DNA of 32,926 nucleotides, taken from contig JAJCYD010000036.1 in assembly GCA_029263125.1 (NCBI GenBank), positions 1 through 32,926 of the forward strand, written 5' to 3'. This DNA is from Solirubrobacteraceae bacterium (lineage in GTDB: Bacteria; Actinomycetota; Thermoleophilia; Solirubrobacterales; Solirubrobacteraceae). Shown one piece after another: positions 22,634 through 31,100 of this stretch. The notes under the pieces were generated by a model. The model was not told the DNA's origin, did no database searches, and saw only the letters and a list, made by a program, of their open reading frames with translations. Every line of letters begins with the position of its first letter. Within the stretch, counting starts at the first letter, position 1. The position numbers and the translations under genes are program-made.

Positions 22634-23896
22634 GTGGCTGACCTCATAGACGCCGACCGCGGCTGGGCGCCGGGTCGCGGACCGCTGCTGGACGACCGCA
22701 TCGACGCGCTCCTGCGCGACCGTGAGCGCGCGAGCAGCGCGTTCTTCGAGGACAATGCCGAGCGGATCGCCCGGCTCTGTCACCGGATGGCGGAGCGCTT
22801 CGCGCGCGACGGTCGCCTCGTGGCCTTCGGCGGCGGGCCCGCTGCGCGCTCCGACGCGCGGCACGTGGCGGTCGAGTTCGTTCACCCCGTGATCGTCGGC
22901 AAGCGCGCGCTGCCGGCGCTCGGACTCGCGGGGGAAGGGGGCTCGCTCGCGACGCAGGTCGCGCTCGAGGTCGAGGCCGACGACATCGCGATCGCCTTCG
23001 GCGGCGAGGCCGAGACCGTCGCCGCCACGGCGTCCGCCCGCGCGCGCGGTTGCCTGACGATCGCGTTCGAAGACGACTCGGGCGCCGAGTGGCAGCTCGT
23101 GCCGCCCGCCGGCGCCGAGCCCTTCGTATGCCAGGAGCTCGTCGAGACGCTCTACCACGTGCTCTGGGAGCTCGTCCACGTCTTCCTGGACAACCGAGGA
23201 CTGCTCGAAGGCCGCTCGGCGCGGCCGGTGCACGACAGCGGCGCGTCGAGCTTCCTGTATCCGTTTCTGGGCGAGCAGGAGCACGACCTCGAGGCGATCG
23301 TCGCCGACGTCCGCGCGTCGGTGCTGATGAAGGCCGACGAGACCTGCGCGCTGCGCGCCCGGACCCTCACCGAGGGGCGTCATGCGCTGCTCGCCGCCGC
23401 CGCGCAGCTGCGCGACCGCCTCGACGCCGGCGGCCGTCTGCTGGCGCTGGGCAACGGCGGCTCGGCGACCGACGCGATGGACGTCGTCGCCGACTTCCGC
23501 GCGCCGTTCGCCGACGGCCCGGCCCGGCGCGCGCTGGACCTCACCGAGGACACGTCGATCATCACCGCGATCGCCAACGACATCGGCGTCGACGCGATCT
23601 TCTCCCGCCAGGTGATCGCCCACGGTCGCCGCGGCGACGCGCTGCTGGCGCTGTCGACGAGCGGAAACTCGCAGAGCGTGCTCGCGGGCCTGCGCGAGGC
23701 GCGCACGCGAGGGATGCTGACGATCGCGATGGTCGGCTACGACGGGGGCGCCGTCGCCCGCGACGGGCTCGCCGACCATGTCATCGTCGCGCCCTCGGAG
23801 CACATCCCGCGCATCCAGGAAGCACATGCGAGCGCCTACCACGCACTGCGCGAGCTCGTCGAACGTGCCGATCGCGCACTCCAGAAGGCCGCATGA
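22634..23896 (+). CDS. Double-SIS-domain protein (phosphoheptose-isomerase-like)
   Basis: The 420-residue protein has two sugar-isomerase (SIS) domains. The C-terminal one (about 245-415) is GmhA-like and well conserved, with LLALGNGGSATDAMDVVADF, ALSTSGNSQSVLAGLREAR and IQEAHASAYHALRELVE. The N-terminal one (about 25-190) is degenerate: FGGGPAARSDARHVAVEFVHPV retains the shape but not all binding residues. GmhA converts sedoheptulose 7-phosphate to D-glycero-D-manno-heptose 7-phosphate. SIS proteins of this kind also occur in actinobacterial [NiFe]-hydrogenase maturation clusters, but no hydrogenase genes are in the window. The GTG start at 22634 has a good ribosome-binding site (GGAAGG). 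Confidence 0.88.
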   Translation: MADLIDADRGWAPGRGPLLDDRIDALLRDRERASSAFFEDNAERIARLCHRMAERFARDGRLVAFGGGPAARSDARHVAVEFVHPVIVGKRALPALGLAGEGGSLATQVALEVEADDIAIAFGGEAETVAATASARARGCLTIAFEDDSGAEWQLVPPAGAEPFVCQELVETLYHVLWELVHVFLDNRGLLEGRSARPVHDSGASSFLYPFLGEQEHDLEAIVADVRASVLMKADETCALRARTLTEGRHALLAAAAQLRDRLDAGGRLLALGNGGSATDAMDVVADFRAPFADGPARRALDLTEDTSIITAIANDIGVDAIFSRQVIAHGRRGDALLALSTSGNSQSVLAGLREARTRGMLTIAMVGYDGGAVARDGLADHVIVAPSEHIPRIQEAHASAYHALRELVERADRALQKAA

Positions 23897-24219
23897 CCGA
23901 CGACGCCGGCGACGACCTCGTCGAGCGTCCGCGTCGCGTCATCGGTCAGCGCGACGGCCGCGGGCGCGGGGCGTGCGGCAGCGCGCGCCCCGCGAGGACG
24001 AGGACCTGCGCGCCGAGGACGACGTAGAGGACCACCACCCCGAGGGCGCCCGCCTGAGGAAGGCAGCTCCCGGGCGCCAGCTGAGCGGCTGCGAGCGCGC
24101 TGGACGGCGAGTTCGGCAAGGGCGACGAGCGCGCGGTCACCGAACGGCCGTGACCCGGGGCCGTCGCCGGCCGCGAGCGATCGCGGACGTACTCCTGGAC
24201 GAACCACGAGGGTGGCGGC
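23897..24219. other. 323-base gap without a supported gene
   Basis: No intact reading frame with a start and motif is supported. On the minus strand, around 24080-23946, one frame reads a hydrophobic stretch (GALGVVVLYVVLGAQVLVLAG) that could be a leftover membrane helix, but it has no proper start. The end of the gap holds the RBS-like GAGGGTGG immediately before the CBS gene. Confidence 0.4.
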
Positions 24220-24606
24220 ATGGATCGGTCGCTGGAGTCGGTGGCGGAGGTCATGCGCGCGGGCGTCCTGAGCGTCACGGGGAGAACATCGCTCGCCGCC
24301 GCCGCGCGGGTCATGCGCGAGCACGGCGTGCACGGCGTGCTGGTCGTCGGCGACGAGCACGAGCTGCTCGGCTGGGTGACCGCCCGCGGGCTGCTGCGCC
24401 ACAGCGCCGAGGACTGGCGCCGGTTGCCGGCGGCCGACGCGATCAGCGAGCCGTGCGTCGCGGTCGTCCCGTCGGCCAGCATCCGCGACGCGATCGATGC
24501 GATGACCGGTGCGGATGCGTCGCATCTGGCGGTCGTGCGGCCCGGGGGCGGCGCGCCTGAGGGCGTGATCGCGGATATCGACGTCGTCGCGCACTTGTCC
24601 GGCTGA
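24220..24606 (+). CDS. CBS-domain-pair protein
   Basis: The 128-residue product is a CBS pair: residues 7-57 (VAEVMRAGVLSVTGRTSL, HGVHGVLVVGDEHELLGWVTARGLL) and 70-125 (ADAISEPCVAVVPSASIRDAIDAM, ASHLAVVRPGGG, GVIADIDVVAHL). It follows the double-SIS gene on the same strand after 323 bases. Binding of AMP, ATP or SAM is possible, and in this setting it resembles stress-associated CBS proteins. RBS-like GAGGGTGG precedes the ATG. Confidence 0.92.
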   Translation: MDRSLESVAEVMRAGVLSVTGRTSLAAAARVMREHGVHGVLVVGDEHELLGWVTARGLLRHSAEDWRRLPAADAISEPCVAVVPSASIRDAIDAMTGADASHLAVVRPGGGAPEGVIADIDVVAHLSG

Positions 24607-24624
24607 GGCGCGGCGGGGCGATGG

Positions 24625-25215
24625 TCAGCGACGCCCAGCCGGCTTCCCCTCCCCACGCGGACGGGCGAGCACCCGCCGCCAGTCGACGTTCAGCAGCGTG
24701 GCGAGCAGCGCGAGCATCGCCAGCTGCGCCGCGATGCCCGCCGGCGATCGCAGGCCGTCCAGCAGCGAGTCGCCGAGCGTGGCTTGGGCCGCGTCGGCGG
24801 CACCCACGAACAGCGAGTAGCTGACGACGCGGCCGGCGAAGAACGCCAGCACGAGCGGGCCGATCCGGGCGCCGGTCAGCCCGGCGGCGACGAACAGCTG
24901 CGCCGACGGCACGGGCGACAGCGCGAACAGCGCCAGCCCGGCGACCGCGCCGGCGGGCCGGTCCTCGACCGCGGAGCGCAGCGCTTCGAGGCTCGCGCGG
25001 CGCCGCGCCGACAGCCGTCCTCGCAGCGCGCGGGCGCCGTGCGCCAGGGCCCATCGGCCCGACGCGGCCCCCAACGCGCCGGCGGCGACCAGGGGCACGG
25101 CGGCGACGTCGAGCCCGAGGCGCAGCGCGACGAGCACCGTCCAGGTCGGCGGGCCGAACGCCGGCAGCAGGTTGACCGCGAAGACAACCAGGAACACGAG
25201 CGCCGCGTCTGCCAC
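24625..25215 (-). CDS. VTT/DedA-like membrane protein
   Basis: The 196-residue protein has about four to five hydrophobic helices (VFLVVFAVNLLPAFGPPTW; VPLVAAGALGAASG; AVAGLALFALSPVPSAQLF; IGPLVLAFFAGRVVSYSLF; AAQLAMLALLATLLNV). The pairs 'FGPPTW' and 'ALSPVPSAQLFVAAGLTGARI...FFAGR' follow the re-entrant loop pattern of VTT (SNARE-associated, DedA) proteins. It could be a lipid scramblase or transporter. The start is GTG at 25215. It is convergent with the CBS gene (ending 24606) and divergent from the histidine kinase. Confidence 0.75.
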   Translation of the reverse strand: MADAALVFLVVFAVNLLPAFGPPTWTVLVALRLGLDVAAVPLVAAGALGAASGRWALAHGARALRGRLSARRRASLEALRSAVEDRPAGAVAGLALFALSPVPSAQLFVAAGLTGARIGPLVLAFFAGRVVSYSLFVGAADAAQATLGDSLLDGLRSPAGIAAQLAMLALLATLLNVDWRRVLARPRGEGKPAGRR

Positions 25216-25313
25216 GGTCGCACGCTACGAGTTCGGGCTCCGGGCAACCACCGCGCCGTGCCGCACATGCCTGCGGGTTCCCCGCAACATTGCCACAATG
25301 CGCTCAGCTCAAG

Positions 25314-27035
25314 ATGGCCGACGATCACTGCAGCGACGACCATGTCGACGAGCCGCGGCTGCGCCGCCTGATCGACGTCGGCCGCGGGCTGCTGGCGCAG
25401 CTGGACCCGGAGGCGCTGCTCGACCAGGTGCTCGAGACGGCACGCGAGGTCACGGGGGCCCGCTACGCGGCGCTCGGGATTCTCGACGGCGAGCGGCGCG
25501 AGCTCGAGCGTTTCATCACGCGCGGGATCGACGCGCAGACGCATCGCTCGATCGGCGACCTGCCGCGCGGGCGCGGCATCCTCGGGGTGCTGATCGACGA
25601 TCCGCGACCGGTCCGGATTCCCGACGTCGGCACGCACCCGAAGTCCTACGGCTTCCCGCCCGGCCACCCACCGATGCGCAGCTTCCTCGGCGTGCCCGTG
25701 GTCGTCCGCGGCGAGGCGTGGGGCAACCTGTACCTGACCGAGAAGCAGGGCGGCGGGGAGTTCGATGCCGCCGACGAGGAATCGATCGTGATCCTCGCTG
25801 CCTGGGCGGCGATCGCGATCGAGAACGCCCGCCTGTACGACGCCGTGGCCGCGCGGCGCGACGAGCTCGAGCAGTCCGCCCGGCGCCTGGAGGCAGCGCG
25901 CGCCGTCGCGGTGGCCGTCGGCACCGAGATGGAGCTCGAGCACGTGCTCGAGCTGATCGCCAAGCGCGGTCGCGCGCTCGTGCAGGCCCGCAGCCTCGTG
26001 ATCCTGCTGCGCGAGCGCCAGGATCTCGTCGTCGCCGCGAGCGCCGGGGTCACGGAGCGAGCGACCGGTGCGCGCGTGCCGGTCGAAGGGTCCACGACCG
26101 GCCAGGTGCTGCAGTCGCGCAGCGTGCAGCGGATAGCCGACGTCGGCGCGCAGCTGCGCATCTCCGCCGACCAGCTCGGGGTCGTCGGCGCGCGCACCGC
26201 GCTGCTGGCGCCGCTGACCTATCGCGGCCGCGAGGTCGGCGTGCTCGCGGCATTCGACCGCGGCGCAGACGCGGCCGGCTTCACCGAGGACGACGAGGCG
26301 ACCCTGCGCGCCTTTGCCGCCAGCGCCGCGACCGCCGTCGCGCTGGCGCAGACCGTCCAGCACGACCGCCTGCGCCACTCGCTGGAGGCGGCGGAGGCCG
26401 AGCGCCGGCGCTGGGCGCGCGAGCTGCACGACGAGACGCTGCAGGGCCTCGGCGGGCTGCGCGTGATCCTGACCTCGGCCCGCCGGCGCGAGCAGGATCC
26501 GGACCTCGCGGAGCTGCTGCAGGACGGCGTCGCCCAGGTCGAGCGCGAGATCGAGAACCTGCGCGCGATCATCACCGAGCTGCGTCCCGCGGCGCTCGAC
26601 GAGCTCGGCCTGGCGCCGGCGATCGAGGCGCTCGTCGACCGCGTGCGCGTCGTCGAGGGGCTGACGATCGACGCGACCCTCGAGCTTCCCGCCGGCGAGC
26701 GGCTCGGGCCCGCGCTGGAGACGACCGTCTATCGGCTCGTCCAGGAGGCGCTGACCAACAGCGCCAAGCATGCCCGCGCCGAGCGCGTGCGGATCTCGGT
26801 CGCCTGCGCCGGCGAGCGCCTGGAGGTCGAGGTCGCCGACGACGGCATCGGCTTCGACGTGGACGCCACGAGCAGCGGCTTCGGCGTCACCGGCATGCGC
26901 GAGCGCGTCGAGCTCGGCGGCGGCGAGCTGGCGATCACGCCGAGCTCGTCCGGCACGACGGTGCGCGCCGTGCTGCCGCTGTCAGAGCTCGACGAGCCCC
27001 TGGTCGATGGCATATCGGACGAGATCGGCGCGTGA
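25314..27035 (+). CDS. DosS/DevS-like double-GAF sensor histidine kinase
   Basis: The 573-residue soluble kinase has two GAF domains (about 30-170 and 205-345), a HisKA_3 dimerisation segment with phospho-acceptor H372 (RELHDETLQGLGGLRV), and an HATPase domain with N482 (LTNSAKHARAE) and DDGIGF (509-514). The first GAF contains GHPPMRSFLGVPV and NLYLTEK, with H118 and Y140 exactly 22 residues apart. In mycobacterial DosS these correspond to the proximal haem ligand H149 and Y171, so a haem-based O2/NO/CO or redox sensor is likely. The last 54 bases overlap a LuxR remnant on the other strand, and the final 16 residues (ELDEPLVDGISDEIGA) are not part of the kinase fold. A TTG at 25290 could add 8 residues; the ATG at 25314 is preferred. 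No membrane segment is present. Confidence 0.95.
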   Translation: MADDHCSDDHVDEPRLRRLIDVGRGLLAQLDPEALLDQVLETAREVTGARYAALGILDGERRELERFITRGIDAQTHRSIGDLPRGRGILGVLIDDPRPVRIPDVGTHPKSYGFPPGHPPMRSFLGVPVVVRGEAWGNLYLTEKQGGGEFDAADEESIVILAAWAAIAIENARLYDAVAARRDELEQSARRLEAARAVAVAVGTEMELEHVLELIAKRGRALVQARSLVILLRERQDLVVAASAGVTERATGARVPVEGSTTGQVLQSRSVQRIADVGAQLRISADQLGVVGARTALLAPLTYRGREVGVLAAFDRGADAAGFTEDDEATLRAFAASAATAVALAQTVQHDRLRHSLEAAEAERRRWARELHDETLQGLGGLRVILTSARRREQDPDLAELLQDGVAQVEREIENLRAIITELRPAALDELGLAPAIEALVDRVRVVEGLTIDATLELPAGERLGPALETTVYRLVQEALTNSAKHARAERVRISVACAGERLEVEVADDGIGFDVDATSSGFGVTGMRERVELGGGELAITPSSSGTTVRAVLPLSELDEPLVDGISDEIGA

Positions 27036-27131
27036 GGAGCGGCGCAGCTTCTGCTGGATGTGCGAGCGATGGCTCTCGACCGTGCGGATCGAGAATCGGC
27101 CGATGGCCGTTGCCGAACCGTGGACCTGCAT
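26982..27131 (-). pseudogene. C-terminal remnant of a LuxR/DevR-like response regulator
   Basis: A 49-residue minus-strand frame ends with FSIRTVESHRSHIQQKL, RRSSRADLVRYAIDQGLV and a stop at 26982. This is the recognition helix and last helix of a LuxR-type (GerE) DNA-binding domain, as found at the end of DevR/NarL regulators. The receiver domain and the first helices are missing: upstream (27131-27215) no related frame exists. An ATG at 27131 opens the frame but probably only by chance. The remnant converges on and overlaps the kinase end by 54 bases. A whole regulator would have been the expected partner of the kinase. Confidence 0.8.
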
Positions 27132-27185
27132 GGGCGCGTCTCCGGCTGCATGGGCGGGGGACTGGAGATCGAGGCCGGCTGACCG

Positions 27186-27205
27186 CGGCGCGCCTGCGCG
27201 CCGCC
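27186..27205. terminator. Candidate bidirectional stem-loop terminator
   Basis: A perfect 9-bp inverted repeat, GCGGCGCGC-CT-GCGCGCCGC, lies between the kinase/LuxR-remnant end and the end of the VIT1 transporter gene, which converge. No T-run follows, so it is at best a rho-independent-like hairpin or a stop for both directions in a GC-rich genome. Confidence 0.4.
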
Positions 27206-27218
27206 GGGCGTCAGGCCG

Positions 27219-28010
27219 CTACACGAGTCCCTGCAGCAGCGCGCCGACCACGTAGGCGAGCGCCGCGGCGGCGCCGCCGAGCGCCACGGTCTCCAGCGCC
27301 GAGCGCCAGGGCGGCTGCTGGACGACGCGTGCCTTGAGCATGCCGACGGCCGCGAAGGCGACCATCGCCAGCGCGGCGCTCCATGCGAAGGCGCGGTCGA
27401 TCCGTCCCGGCGTGAGCGCCTCAACGACGAAGATCAACAACGGCAGGAAGCCGAGCGTTACGAACGCGACCAGCGTCGTGGCCGCCGCGCGCAGCGGGTT
27501 GGCGCTGTCCTCGCCGTAGCCGAGCTCCTCGCTCATCATCGTGTCGATCCAGACCTGGCGGTCGGAGGTGATGACCTCGACGACGCGCTCCAGGTCGGCG
27601 CCGTCGAAGCCCTTGTCGGCGAAGATCTGGCGCACCTCCTCGCGCTCGCCCTCGGGGACGAGTCGCACCTGGCGCTCCTCCTCGCGGCGCGCGCGCTGGC
27701 GCTGCTGGTGCTCGGCGCGCGTGCCCAGGAAGTTGGACACCGCCATGCTGAAGCCGTCGGCGACGAGGTTCGCCAGGCCGAGCACGATCACGACGCCACT
27801 GCTCAGGCCGGCACCGGCGACGCCGGCGACGACCGCGAACGTCGTCACGACCCCGTCGATCGCGCCGTAGACGAAGTCACGCAGGTAACGTGGCGGCGGC
27901 GGAGATCGCAGGCGGTCGCGCACGAGCGCCGGCACGTGCTCGGAGCGCAGGTGCTCGATTGGGAGGTCGCCGCCGCTGCGGCCGGCGCGCGTGCTGCTAA
28001 GGATCCTCAT
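27219..28010 (-). CDS. VIT1/CCC1-family iron/manganese transporter
   Basis: The 263-residue membrane protein matches VIT1/CCC1: [59 protein letters not shown] covers the first two helices, including the conserved '[15 protein letters not shown]' and 'GxANLxADGFSMAxxxFL' motifs. A cytoplasmic acidic/charged loop ([23 protein letters not shown]) follows, and then three helices ([56 protein letters not shown]). These exporters move Fe2+ or Mn2+ out of the cytoplasm or into compartments. It sits 26 bases downstream of the universal stress gene, so they probably form one operon. ATG at 28010 is the start; no strong RBS is visible. Confidence 0.94.
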   Translation of the reverse strand: MRILSSTRAGRSGGDLPIEHLRSEHVPALVRDRLRSPPPPRYLRDFVYGAIDGVVTTFAVVAGVAGAGLSSGVVIVLGLANLVADGFSMAVSNFLGTRAEHQQRQRARREEERQVRLVPEGEREEVRQIFADKGFDGADLERVVEVITSDRQVWIDTMMSEELGYGEDSANPLRAAATTLVAFVTLGFLPLLIFVVEALTPGRIDRAFAWSAALAMVAFAAVGMLKARVVQQPPWRSALETVALGGAAAALAYVVGALLQGLV

Positions 28011-28036
28011 CACGGGCTCGCGAGCCAGGCCCCTGC

Positions 28037-28978
28037 CTACGGCACGACCAGCACTGGTCGCTCGGCAGCGTGGGTCAGCCCCGCGGAGACCGAGCCCAAC
28101 ACCGACGAGGACAGCGCCCCGCGGCCGCGGCGGCCGACGGCGATCGCGGCGGCCCGCTCCTCCTCGGCGACGCGCAACAGCACCTCGGAGGCCGGATCGG
28201 CTGACTCTTCGCATCGCGCACGCGCGTTCAGACCCAGCTCCAGCGCGCGCCTTGCTGCCTCTTCGACGGCTTGGCGCTCGCGTTGGGCCTGCTCCTCGTC
28301 GAGGCTGGCGACGATCTCGCGCAGCTCGCGCAGCGGGAGCGCGGCGAGCGCGCGGCCGGTCAGCGTGTGTCGCAGCCCCGACGTCCAGGCGCGCACGACC
28401 ACCAGCTCGCGCCCGGACCCGGACAGCAGGCGCGCACAGGCCATCAGCGTGCGGTCGGCGTCGTCGGAGCCGTCGTGCCCGAGGAGGACGGGGCCGTCGG
28501 AGGCCGGTCCCGTGGCCGGCGCCGGGACGATCAGCACGGGGATCGGGCTCTGGTGCAGCAAACCGGTGGCGACCGACCCCAGCAGCGCCCGCGTCACCGC
28601 GCGGTGCCCGCGCGTTCCGCAGACGACGAGCTCGGCCTGCGACTCGTGCGCGAGCTTCAGCAGCGCCGGCAGCACCGCGCCCTCGGCCTCGAGCACCTGG
28701 GCGGTGGCCCGCAGTCCCGCGGCTGCGGCAGACTCGGCGCCGTCGCGTGCGTCCTCGCCGGCGGTCCGCAGCGCCGCCTCGCGCAGGCGCTGGGCTGCGG
28801 TCGCGATGACCTCGTCGGGCAGCGCCGCGCGCGCGGCCGCGCCCGCGAACGCGCCGAGCCCGTCGGCGACAGCGACGACGAGCGCCTCGGCGCCGGGCAG
28901 CAGGCGACCGGTGACCGCCACCGCGGCCGCCGCGGCGGGGGAAGCGTCGTAGGCGACGACGGCGCGCGGAGCGGACAC
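28037..28978 (-). CDS. Tandem universal stress protein (two USP domains)
   Basis: The 313-residue protein has two USP domains of about 150 residues. The first begins [18 protein letters not shown] and has [35 protein letters not shown], containing the G-x2-G-x9-G(S/T) ATP-binding motif in altered form. The second starts [22 protein letters not shown] and ends [36 protein letters not shown], with the complete G-x2-G-x9-GSxS motif that points to ATP binding. I chose the GTG at 28978, whose product starts [13 protein letters not shown]. An ATG at 29047 would add 23 non-homologous residues. The gene is followed by the VIT1 transporter. USPs are typical of dormancy and stress responses. Confidence 0.93.
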   Translation of the reverse strand: MSAPRAVVAYDASPAAAAAVAVTGRLLPGAEALVVAVADGLGAFAGAAARAALPDEVIATAAQRLREAALRTAGEDARDGAESAAAAGLRATAQVLEAEGAVLPALLKLAHESQAELVVCGTRGHRAVTRALLGSVATGLLHQSPIPVLIVPAPATGPASDGPVLLGHDGSDDADRTLMACARLLSGSGRELVVVRAWTSGLRHTLTGRALAALPLRELREIVASLDEEQAQRERQAVEEAARRALELGLNARARCEESADPASEVLLRVAEEERAAAIAVGRRGRGALSSSVLGSVSAGLTHAAERPVLVVP

Positions 28979-29075
28979 GCTGCAAGCATGACGCGACCCA
29001 CCGGCAGGCGCCTCCGTGGTTTTCCGCGCCGACGTGTGGAGCAGCACGGTCGGCGCGGGTGGGGGAAGGGCTAGC

Positions 29076-29300
29076 GTGCCACGTGCTTCAGCTCAAAGAG
29101 TTCAACGACGCACCACCGTCTCCCTGAAGTCGGTCCCGGGCCCGGACGCGCCGATCGCCGAGATCATGCACCACGGCTTCATCGCTCTACCGGCGAGCGC
29201 GACGCTCGCAGACATGGCGTCGACGATGCGCGACAACGAGGTCCATGCGCAGATCGGGGCGCCGCGAGGCGGTGCTCCGAGCCCGCAGCTTGTTCATTGA
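29076..29300 (+). pseudogene. Truncated CBS-domain protein
   Basis: A frame starting at GTG 29076 (with GGGGGAAGGG just before it) encodes about 74 residues. Residues 18-54 (SVPGPDAPIAEIMHHGFIALPASATLADMASTMRDNEVHAQI) are the first half of a CBS domain, with 'IxEIMxxGxIxLPxxATLxDxAxxMxxxxVHA'. After 'HAQIG' the sequence no longer fits (APRGGAPSPQLVH), and the frame stops at 29300, before the first CBS is even finished. It converges with the lipoprotein gene on the minus strand and overlaps its end by 7 bases. Confidence 0.75.
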
Positions 29301-29947
29301 CGCTGACTGAATCGGCGCTGACTCGCAGTGGTCGTGCGTCTCGTGGCGCTCTTGGCGATGACGCCGTGTTGTGTGCGCAGGATCGTGCGGAAGACGATGC
29401 GCTGCTTGACGTGGGGGCCGCTGAGGTCGAACGCGTAGCAGCCTGGACCCGGCAGGACGGTGGAGGTGACCGTGTAGGCCCAGCGGCCGGAGGAGCGGGG
29501 CAGTCGCAGCGCGGGCTGGACCGCGGCGCGCAGAGCCGTGGCCGTTTTCGGATCGGGTCCGTTGAAGAATCCGACGGCTGCGCGACTGCTCAGTGACGTG
29601 GCGCGGACGGTGATCTCGCCGCGCGCGAGCGGGCTGATCGCCCACAGCGTCTTGTGCAGGTACAGGCTGCCGCGCCGGACGTCGTCATCGAGGGTGACGA
29701 CACCGAGCGCAGCGGGTGGCGCCACCGGCATGCCCAGGACGGGGTAGGCGGGGCCGTCACCGAGCGTGATGGCCACCCCTTTTGCCGTTCGTCCTCCGGC
29801 GGTGCGCGGACACGCAGCGGCCGCCTTCGACCCGCTGACCGTCGACGTTGACGTCGCCTTCGACGGACTGCTCGGCGGCGAACTGCCGCAACCGGTCACG
29901 GCGGCGACGGCGCACGCCAGCCCCAACCCGAGCACCGAGAGCTTCAT
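29294..29947 (-). CDS. Lipoprotein of unknown function (third of a trio)
   Basis: The 217-residue protein begins MKLSVLGLGLACAVAAVTGCGSS, with a type II signal peptide and lipobox VTGC cleaved before C20. After a Ser/Thr-rich linker it has a compact beta-type domain (KGVAITLGDGPAYPVLGM; LHKTLWAISPLARGEITVRATSL; RWAYTVTSTVLPGPGCYAFDLSGPH, and a final VFRTIL). The last part, 'GxxxAFDLSGPHVKQRIVF', resembles a beta-barrel/jelly-roll edge, but I recognise no family. It begins with an ATG overlapping the stop of the preceding lipoprotein (ATGA), so it is coupled to it and secreted to the outer face of the membrane. Confidence 0.8.
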   Translation of the reverse strand: MKLSVLGLGLACAVAAVTGCGSSPPSSPSKATSTSTVSGSKAAAACPRTAGGRTAKGVAITLGDGPAYPVLGMPVAPPAALGVVTLDDDVRRGSLYLHKTLWAISPLARGEITVRATSLSSRAAVGFFNGPDPKTATALRAAVQPALRLPRSSGRWAYTVTSTVLPGPGCYAFDLSGPHVKQRIVFRTILRTQHGVIAKSATRRTTTASQRRFSQRQ

Positions 29948-31098
29948 CCGGTCTTGCATGCGCGGTTGCATCGGGCATCGCGAGAGTCGCCGGTGGAAAG
30001 CGCCAAGCCGGTGGCGGCTTTGCGGGCCAGGGCGCGGTCGCTGTCGGTCGCGTCGGGAGCACTGATGACCCAGACGGAGAAGCGGTGGCGCTGGGCTTCG
30101 CCGCCGGCTCGTTCCCATCGCAGCCCGGGCCAGCGGCGCGCCGGATTGGTCGGCGCGGATCGAAAGTCGCCGGGTTGGGGCCAGGGACGGCGCGGTATCG
30201 GCGCGAAGGCGTCGGAGGACGGTCCCTTGCGGTCCTCGCGTACCCACAGCAGGACGCCGTTGGCGGGAAAGGCGTCGAGTGCGCGCGCCGGGAAGGAACG
30301 TGGGAGGCGGCGGGCGGTGCGCGCGCGGCGCGGTGGCGCGGACGCCAGTCCCGGCAACGCACGGTTGCTGGTGAAGAACAGCGTGCGTGGACGGCTGTAG
30401 CGGCGTGGAGACGTGGTGGCTGCGGCGGGCCAGCGCGGTGGGGTGCGGATGCCGTCGCTCGTTTCGTCTTCGAGCGTTCGCCAGCCGGCGTAGGGGTCCG
30501 GTGGCGGCGCGGGCAGCGTGGAGAAGCGCAAGCTGTCGAGGACACGGAGGACCTGCGCGTGGCGTGCCGCGGTGGCGTTCTTGCCCAGCGCGACGTGCAG
30601 TTGGAACGCGCGGCCGGCGGCGCGGAAGCTGATCAGGTAGCTCGGGATCTGCCAGCACTCGAAGTCGGACAGGTCGCGTCGGCGCAGCGCGAAGTGCGCG
30701 GGCCGCGGCGGGAAGCCGCTGCGGCGCAGATGCGCCCAGACCGCGCCGAGCTGCGGGCGGTACTCGAACAGGTAGACGAGAGCGCCGTTGGCCGGGAGAT
30801 CGCGCTCGGCCCGGTCGGGGCTGCAGTTGCCGCCACGCCTGGTCGGGTAGGAGGTCAGCAGCAGGCGCTCGACCGGGTAGGAGACAGCGGTGATCGGCGG
30901 GGCTATGAGCTGCCAGCTGCGGGGATTGCGGACGCTGACCCCGCCGCCCACCTCGGTCCGTGTCGCGCCGTCGCTGGCGCCAGTCGCCGGGGACGCCGGG
31001 TCGATCGTGCTTGAGCAGCCCGCGAGCGCGATCAGGATGCAGGCCGCACCACACAGCAGCGCCGCGCCGACGGAAACCGTGTGAGGGCGCCGCGGCAT
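29944..31098 (-). CDS. Lipoprotein of unknown function (second of a trio)
   Basis: The 384-residue protein starts with a signal peptide and lipobox (ILIALAGC, C28). Two roughly equal halves follow: first a domain with WQLIAPPITAVSYPVERLLLTSYPTRRGGNC and LVYLFEYRPQLG (about 55-190), then a proline/arginine-rich link and a second domain with LFFTSNRALPGLAS, GVLLWVREDRKGPS, DFRSAPTNPARRWPGL and FSVWVISAPDATD. The two halves share the order 'TS-...-ANGxLxxxxE/RxR-...-F' and may be repeats of one domain. Function is unknown. The start is the ATG at 31098, 2 bases after the stop of the first lipoprotein gene; a GTG at 31110 is less likely. Its stop overlaps the next start. Confidence 0.78.
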   Translation of the reverse strand: MPRRPHTVSVGAALLCGAACILIALAGCSSTIDPASPATGASDGATRTEVGGGVSVRNPRSWQLIAPPITAVSYPVERLLLTSYPTRRGGNCSPDRAERDLPANGALVYLFEYRPQLGAVWAHLRRSGFPPRPAHFALRRRDLSDFECWQIPSYLISFRAAGRAFQLHVALGKNATAARHAQVLRVLDSLRFSTLPAPPPDPYAGWRTLEDETSDGIRTPPRWPAAATTSPRRYSRPRTLFFTSNRALPGLASAPPRRARTARRLPRSFPARALDAFPANGVLLWVREDRKGPSSDAFAPIPRRPWPQPGDFRSAPTNPARRWPGLRWERAGGEAQRHRFSVWVISAPDATDSDRALARKAATGLALSTGDSRDARCNRACKTG

Positions 31099-31100
31099 GC

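Noticed and set aside
25172-27337. Very long plus-strand arginine/alanine-rich open frame of about 720 codons over the kinase gene
   Set aside because: It is a shifted-frame shadow of the kinase, rich in R, A and P with no motifs, as expected in very GC-rich DNA.
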